Of a stretch of DNA of 64,000 nucleotides, positions 57,350 to 64,000 are shown one piece after another (within the stretch, counting starts at the first letter, position 1; every line of letters starts with the position of its first letter). The notes beneath the pieces are model-generated. The model made no database searches and had not been told where the DNA came from. It saw nothing but the letters and a program-made list of their open reading frames with translations. Position numbers and translations under genes: made by a program. The stretch is from Salticus scenicus. Taxonomy: Eukaryota; Arthropoda; Arachnida; Araneae; Salticidae. The stretch covers positions 229,296,188-229,360,187 of the forward strand of contig OZ005650.1 in NCBI GenBank assembly GCA_963930645.1, given 5' to 3'.

Positions 57350-58183
57350 ATTATTTACGAAAAGTAATTTTTCAAACAGATAGAGAGAAATTATCATTAT
57401 AAGGTAGATGAAATTTAAAATTTAAATATTAATAAAACAATATACTTTCTATTTTTTGAAACTTTTATTAAAGGAGAAGTACAATAATAAAATAAATAAA
57501 GCAAAAGCGATATTAATAAGGAACTACAGAATGTCGTTTATAGAGAAAGTTAAATGATATTCATCTTGTAAAATTACCAATGCATTTTTCAGACTAAATT
57601 TACAAATAGATAATTATTAATGTGCTGCATTGTATTTGCGTGTTCTGTTTTATGTTACACATATTCTTCGAAAGATACACATTTTTTCAGTACTGAAAAA
57701 AAAAAAAAAAAAATAGTTGGAAAAGTTATTTGGAAAAGTTATTATTTGTAGCAACTACTGTTGCAATCTAAAAATTCAGTTGTTATACTTAATTTACAAA
57801 ATAAATAAAATAAAAAATAAAAAACATTAAAATTTTACTTCCTTATTATAAACGAAAAACACAGCTGCACGTCACAGTGAACGAACTCATTGAAGTATTT
57901 CTTAGGAAAAATGTTTATGTTGCCATCTACAATCAAGTTTAGGAAATATTTAGACTAGCCATCTCTTCTCTATGGCCATCTAACCTAGTGTTACCCTAAG
58001 GGGAAGATGCAACACCATAATAAATAATAATAATAAAAAAAATTAAACTTTAAATTTTACATCTACTTTTTATGATAGCATGCGATCATGTTTTATATAA
58101 AATTTAAATCATTAAATTCATTTTTTTTTTTACTTATTTTTATTTCATATTTCTCGCGCAATTTTTATTTCCTGATTCAAAAT

Positions 58184-58226
<43 letters not shown>

Positions 58227-59975
58227 TTTTCGATATCGTTTGTAACGATACTGTATAAATTTTTTTTTTTTTTTTTTCTTAAAAAAGGGAAAAAAAAAAT
58301 GATTTTGATGAAATTCTGGCAAAAGCAGAATTTAGTTTAGGACGGAGGACTATTAGTTTTTTTTTTCTTCCCAATTATAACATCGCTTTCAAATTATTCA
58401 ATTATATTTTCGATAAATTTTAGATTTCGATAAATGTCCAACTATCGAAACGACAACGCAAAAATCCCAGATTGAGACCAACAGGCCCTCAGTCCTAAAA
58501 AAAAAAAAAAAAAAAAAAAAAGAAAGAAAGAAAGAAAAGAAAAATAAATAAATAAATAATCAGCGGCATGAAATTTGTTGGTAATCTTTATGTTTTCGAG
58601 GATGCTGCATCTAAAAGCGACCTATCTTTCTGCATCTCACGCACAGACAGCTTTTTGCAAAATCATAACGGCTTACAATAAAAAATACTAACTTTATTTA
58701 TACTGAACTTGATATCTTTCAGAATAAGCTTTTGCTTTAACTCCCCCCTTTCTCCATCCCTGCTATTTTCCATTCTCTATTATTCTTTATATTCACTTTT
58801 AAAAATATTGTTTTGAAGTAAGAAATAATTATGAATAATGAATATGGTTTTTATAATCTACAGTAGGATTCCATATTTCATGTTCTTAAGCATAATTGAA
58901 CAAAAAATATAAGTTTTGAAAAAAAAAAAAAAAAATCATGATGGAATCTTTTTACTTTTTTTTTTCGGTTTTAATGAGTAAAACTCTATAAAAACTGCAA
59001 AAATAAAAATCCTATGCAGTTTATGTTTGCAGCAGAACTGTGTTATTATTAAAACAAAATTATAGTTCCAGAGTTAATTTAATTTATCCCTATGTATTTA
59101 TTTATTTTTAACAATTGGACAGCAACTTATAGGACTAAAATTGCTATAGTTTTAATCATGCTTTATAGAGAACAAACATTAGTCTGTTGCATCGATTTTT
59201 TTTTCAATATGATATAATTAATTCAAAAGATATTACATATCCTAGCTACTCTTCCATTTCTCCAATTATATTTCATACCAGAAATTTTCTGCATTATTTT
59301 TAAATTTATTTAAACGTAAGAAATAAATATAACAGATTACTATTAAAAATATTGGTGATAAATCTAATTTAAAATTTCGAAATGTTGGCAGAATGGAATA
59401 TATTTTTAAAAACTAACGAAAAATCTTTTACAGCTCTTTTCATTTCGCAGTCTATTTGTATGCGTCAGTGTATAAAATCAATATATGTTACTTAACGTTT
59501 GTTAATATATATATAATATATATCTGCAGTCCATTGTTGAATCTATAGAATCTGCTGACATAGCAAATGTTTATTGTTTTGACAACATCATTGCAATTTT
59601 TTCTGGAATTATTTCTTCGTCCTTATTCCATTATCTAAGTGTCGGTTTTATTATATTATTCAATAGCTGTTTTATATATTTTTTTCATATTCTATCATAT
59701 GTATAATTCTTTTTGATTTTTCTGTCTGAAAAGTACAATATGTTTGCTGTTATTGCTGTATGTATATATACAAGCATATATATAATAGAAAATTGAAAAA
59801 AAATTCCAAACTTGGAAGTGAAATCTTGGCACTTTTTGTATTTCAAAATAAATAAAGCTGAATTTTAAATTTCATGTAAAATTATTCTTGCATAAATATT
59901 TTTATATTTTGATTTACTTCCATCGAAAATAATTCTAATTTAAGCAAGATCAAACAAAGATTTTTACTGACGCCC

Positions 59976-60007
<32 letters not shown>

Positions 60008-60057
60008 TGCATTGAAAGCTAATGAAAGCTATAAACATCTACCATATTTAGATTAAA
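56344..60057. other. AT-rich non-coding interval
   Basis: No gene is supported over 3.7 kb. There are many homopolymers (A30 at 56401-56430, T26 at 57321-57346, A36 at 58189-58224, A22 at 58498-58521), a GAAA microsatellite at 58521-58540 and AAAT repeats. Open frames here are short and low-complexity. Confidence 0.55.
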
Positions 60058-60058
60058 A

Positions 60059-60128
60059 AAACTAGTATGTTGTGGCCACCACGAGACTTTCTTCTATATT
60101 TTCCTATACAAATTCACTCAGTAACAAT

Positions 60129-60161
<33 letters not shown>

Positions 60162-60981
60162 AAGTGGGACTTTGACAAAATTTTGGGTAAAATGTGAAAA
60201 TTATTCTAAGTTTGTCAAAACACGGAAACCGTGGGACTTTGACAAAATTGGGGGAAAACTGCAAAAATTTGTTTAAGTTTGTCAGAACACGGAAACCGTG
60301 GAAGTTTGATAGAATTAAAAGGAGAGATTAAAAAAAAAAAAAAAAAAATTGGGACTTTGACAAAATTTTGGGTAAAATGTGAGAATTTGTTAAAGTTTGT
60401 CAAGACACGGAAACCGTAGCACTTTGACAAAATTAGGGGAAAAAAGCAAAAATTAGTTTAAGTTTGTCAGAACACGGAAACCGTGGGAGTTTGATAAAAT
60501 TAAAGGGAGAAAAAAAAAATTTTTTTCTAAGTTTTTTTTCGTAAAAAGTAAAAAAAATCGATAACTTTGTTTTAAATTATCACAGATTTATAGTTCAACC
60601 ATTCGTTTTAAAGGTACTGACGAGACCTTTCGAAAGATACCCATCTTGAAAATTTTTGCCCTATATCACCCTGTTAAAAATTTAGAAAAAGCGGGATGGC
60701 AACGCAACCTGTAAGACGATTTTTACCAAAAGTTGATAGGCACTAATTTATGTCAAGGTGCAACTACATACCAATTTGTATGAAATTCTGTGCAGTAGTT
60801 CCAGAGATACAGTTGCCACAAAATTTTGTCACACACACACACACACAGACAGACAGACAGATAGACATTTTCTAAAAATGGTCAAATCGTGTTCTACAGC
60901 TCTCAAAACGTGTAAATCCATCAAAAACCCGAAATCGAAAATTTTTACGAATCCAATACTTTCTTCTATTGAAGATAGAAG

Positions 60982-60988
<7 letters not shown>
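60059..60988 (+). mobile_element. Hairpin-ended element, family A, copy A3
   Basis: 5' ACTAGTATGT, hairpin GTGG-CCA-CCAC, then GAGACTTTCTTCTATAT. The 3' hairpin at 60957-60987 is a perfect 13-bp stem (TACTTTCTTCTAT, TGAAG, ATAGAAGAAAGTA). It contains a tandem array (60165-60520), the ACGAGACCTTTCGAAAGATA block, and CA/ACAG microsatellites at 60832-60863. The 3' quarter matches A2 closely. Confidence 0.88.
60165..60520 (+). repeat. Higher-order tandem repeat inside A3
   Basis: Units of about 67 bp (GTGGGACTTTGACAAAATT ... AACACGGAAACC) occur as two full variants plus a shortened third (GGAAGTTTGATAGAATTAAA). This trio is repeated once, giving a period of about 185 bp. A-runs separate the trios. 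Confidence 0.85.
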
Positions 60989-61012
<24 letters not shown>

Positions 61013-61127
61013 GTAAGTGAATGTCAAAAGTACTACTTTAAAAATTTTAAGCATATTTTAAGTTTATGCATATAAAAATTTAATTTTCAATTATAATATT
61101 TACTCACAGCCGCCGTAGAAAGAAAAA

Positions 61128-62234
61128 CTAGTTGGCATAGATGAACTCTGTTCAGTTCCCTATCATATTTATGTTATCATAAATTTCTAGTGCGAGAAAT
61201 ATTATAATCATGTTAAGAGAAATGAATTTGACCAAACCTTGACACAGTGACAGAAAGAAATCCTCGCCTAATAGGCTATCCACCGTTCACTTCGAAATAT
61301 TTATCTTATTCTAAACTATTAATTTATTTTATCAGGGTCGATTCCGTTGTTTAGTTTCCATGCTACTATTTCCAATGCAATAATCCTCAAATTTCCTATT
61401 TATATGAAAAATTATCAATTTCGCTATGTTGATAAAATCTTTAATTACGAATAACTTACAAAAATTTCCTATCAGAGTATTTGTAGTCAATCATGTTCAA
61501 ACGAGTATATCATAAATGTTATTTTGAAGTTGTCTTATAGTATAGTTATAATCCTCAAAATGGACGTTTATGCTCAATTTTGCCCTATTCTGCCATGTTA
61601 AGTAAATCGTAAATTCCAAATAACTCATGAATTTTTTTAATTGGAGAAATCATAGCCTATGATATTCATGCCAGTATCCTAAATAATATTTCAAAAGTGG
61701 TCCGACATCTTTACGATGGAAATATCCCTCAAGATTGACGTTTATGTGAAAATTTGCCCTATTCTGCCATGTTAAGAAATTCGTACTGACGAGATCGCTC
61801 ATTCCAGCATCAAAACTGATATTTTAAAAGTAGTCTGACATTTTTAAAGTAAAAAGTTTCCATTTAATAAGTGAATTTTTGTCCTATTCTCCCTTGTTAA
61901 GAAAATCGTAATTTTTTAATAACTTACGAAGTTTTTAAATTCGAATGTTGCAAATAAATAGGTTTCTTGCCAGTGTTGAAAGTAATATTTTAAAACTGAT
62001 CTGATCTCTCTGCGACAATTTGTTCTTGAGATATCGTTTTCACAGACTAACAAACTAATGGACTAACACACTAATACACTAACACACTAACAGACAGCCT
62101 ACAGACACACACCATACAAATTTTGCCATTTTCGGATTTCTCACACCTGAAAACGTGTAAAAAAGTCAAAAACCGAAGTCAAAAATTTTCACGATTACCT
62201 ATGTTCCCCATACCTATAGTATGATGGGGAACTA
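61128..62234 (+). mobile_element. Hairpin-ended element, family F
   Basis: 5' AACTAGTTGG, perfect hairpin TGAAC-TCT-GTTCA (61142-61154), then GTTCCCTATCATA. The 3' hairpin at 62203-62232 pairs GTTCCCCAT with ATGGGGAAC around ACCTATAGT-ATG. Its right arm, inverted (GTTCCCCATCATAC), matches the 5' motif with one substitution. The interior has CACTAA repeats near 62060-62095 and the conserved AAACGTGTAAA and ACCGAAGTC blocks before the 3' end. Confidence 0.78.
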
Positions 62235-62404
62235 AAAGTTCAATTTCTAGAATCTGAATTGAAGAGAATTTTATGATCCGGAAGGAAAAATATTTTGTAT
62301 TTGTTCTGAAAATAACATATCCCATTAAACATTTTTTTTTCCTGTTTTTATCTTAAAAACAGTTGTAGATAGAACTAAATAAATTTATCAGTTAAAAAAA
62401 AAAA

Positions 62405-63457
62405 AGCTGGTATGTAACAACTACACGACTTCTATTACACACTTTTATAAATATTTTATACTCTTTTCGGAGATTTTGTGGGTAAAAGACCTAAAGTTAA
62501 CTTTATAAATTAGGCATCTAATAATTTTCGTGTAAGATCAAATTAATAAATACGCCGTAAAGACATATAAAACATTGTTTGAATAATGAGTTTAAAAGAA
62601 AATCAGTAGAGATTTTCTTTAAATAAAAATTTCTGATGTCTAAAACTAACCTACCTAATTAGGATCCCTGTCGATTTTCCTGCAGAAACCAAGTAATACA
62701 TGCAAAAGGACATCTAAATTGGGGTTTGTGTAGCAAAGTTGAAGAAAATCGCTTGAGTCGTTTTTGAGTTATTGACCTTTCGTTCCAACTTTCGATTTTT
62801 ACCAAAACTTGTAAAACTCATCTGTTTACCGAAAAACAGCAGTTACATACGAAAGGAATAAAATGGAGCTAACAGGGCCGCTGTAATAGGAATGCACTTG
62901 GGAAATTTAAAATTGACATACTTATACATTGTACATAATTATTTAATATGTCATTGTCATAGTTATTTATTATATTGTACATAATTTAAAAATGACATAC
63001 TTATACATTCATATTGGTAGTCGGGATGACTACCAATTTTTCCGAACTAATCCGCTAATAAATAAGAAAAAACATTTAAAAAGATGTTAAATAGCAAATT
63101 TGTATACAATCCCTCGGGTCGTTTCTGAGATACGAACTTACAGTCCCACTTCCAAATTTCACCAAAATTTGGCAAAAACATCGATATATTGGAGCAGTCT
63201 TAATTAATTCTGAAGTTTCTTTATATCTTTATTCGTTTTGGAGATAAGATCTTCAGAAGCGTTTTCACGTACTTACATACTATGCATACATACACACTCT
63301 TTCATACACACATAAACAAACATAGGGACCAATTTCCCAAAACCTTTTTTTATTTATTTATTTAGGAGAACTTAAAACATGTAAATCATGGAAAAACTCG
63401 ATATCGAAATGTTTTACCGATTAAAATACTTGCACTACCTACGGTTAATGGGAGCAA
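62405..63457 (+). mobile_element. Hairpin-ended element, family E (C-related, degenerate)
   Basis: 5' TGTA-ACAAC-TACA stem, then CGACTTCTATTACAC (62427-62440). The decayed 3' hairpin lies at 63427-63456 (TACTTGCACTACC ... GGTTAATGGGAGCA). The interior parallels family C (CTAAAACT-ACCTACCTAA, GAGATACGAACTTACAGTCC, CACCAAAATTTGG). Confidence 0.65.
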
Positions 63458-63600
63458 AAAATGACTAATAGTTTTGGTAAAGGAAGGACAGAATAGAAAT
63501 TAAACCACAATTTTAAGCCTAATGTACTTTAATAATAATAGCTTACAATAACAAAATATAGCACAAATATATTTTGTAACACCATACATTTGATGTTAAT

Positions 63601-63870
63601 TCACTATTATTTCATAAATGACCGAACAATTTTAATTTTTTGACCAAGAAATGCCTAAAACATGCATAGAAAATTATCCTGAAAATTGAGAACTGTGAAG
63701 AACATAGGAAATCTCATTTTAGCAAAAGTTTTGTCTTGAGGTCAAAAAGGGGCCAGTAACAAAGTAAAAGAAATATAGTGTTTGGAATAATCCTATAAAT
63801 TGTAATGCTTGAAATACGTTGTAGTATAGCCTATGATTATGGATGCACACATTTGTGTCATCTATACGCA
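63601..63870. mobile_element. Diverged partial copy of the 688-2101 foldback element
   Basis: CACTATTATTTCATAAATGA and TGACCGAACAATTTT parallel the left end of the first copy. Later AGTGTTTGGAATAATCCTAT and TAATGCTTGAAATACG parallel its 858-895 segment in the same order and spacing. The right arm is not in the window. Another CACTAT-type end lies at 63992. Confidence 0.6.
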
Positions 63871-64000
63871 TTTCTGTGACGACAGCACGTATGTGTCGAC
63901 TCATAATTATGAGAAGTCAATATATAATTTTAGATTTTAACATAAAGACATTATTTGGATAAAATTAGAAAATTAAAAATGATTTTAAAATACACTATGT

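Overview
The window looks like a stretch of an AT-rich animal genome, most likely an arthropod and possibly a chelicerate. That guess rests on the types of mobile element present and is not proven. I found no convincing host protein-coding exon. Nearly all the supportable content is mobile DNA, its debris, and simple or tandem repeats. Poly(A)/poly(T) tracts of 20 to 38 bases, (TA)n, (TTA)n, (CA)n and ACAG repeats occur throughout.

Layout. Positions 1-8670 hold a 1.4 kb TA-flanked foldback element, a 3 kb terminal-inverted-repeat (TIR) element with a 471 bp hAT-like MITE nested in it, and a perfect 45-bp palindrome around a tRNA-Thr-like core. Positions 8674-13155 hold three elements of a recurrent hairpin-ended superfamily, with a 27-30 bp minisatellite and 172-bp repeats inside. 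Positions 15465-22001 are a nearly complete Ty3/gypsy LTR retrotransposon on the minus strand (LTRs about 98% alike, tRNA-Leu-type primer site, gag, PR, RT-RNase H, IN), with one in-frame stop between RNase H and integrase. Positions 23390-24430 are a decayed copia integrase. Positions 26362-28339 are a Penelope-like element with a GIY-YIG endonuclease domain and two inverted hammerhead-like motifs, interrupted by a hairpin-ended element. Positions 30016-40590 are a stack of nested MITEs, hairpin elements and a solo LTR. Positions 41870-48068 hold more hairpin elements and tandem arrays. Positions 50250-51710 are a decayed gypsy-type protease/integrase that runs into a Ser/Lys-rich 27-bp repeat. 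Positions 53964-54178 are a piggyBac-like MITE. Positions 60059-63456 hold three further hairpin elements.

The most interesting signal is a superfamily of about 14 non-autonomous elements. Each well-preserved copy begins with a short hairpin followed by a 12-15 nt motif, and ends with a perfect or near-perfect hairpin whose arm repeats that same motif. The motif differs between families, but the 5' motif and the 3' hairpin arm change together. One copy interrupts one arm of an inverted repeat whose other arm preserves the empty site, which shows insertion into an A-run without a clear target duplication. This architecture resembles Helentron/Helitron2-associated non-autonomous elements, but no Rep/helicase gene is present, so the mechanism is an inference.
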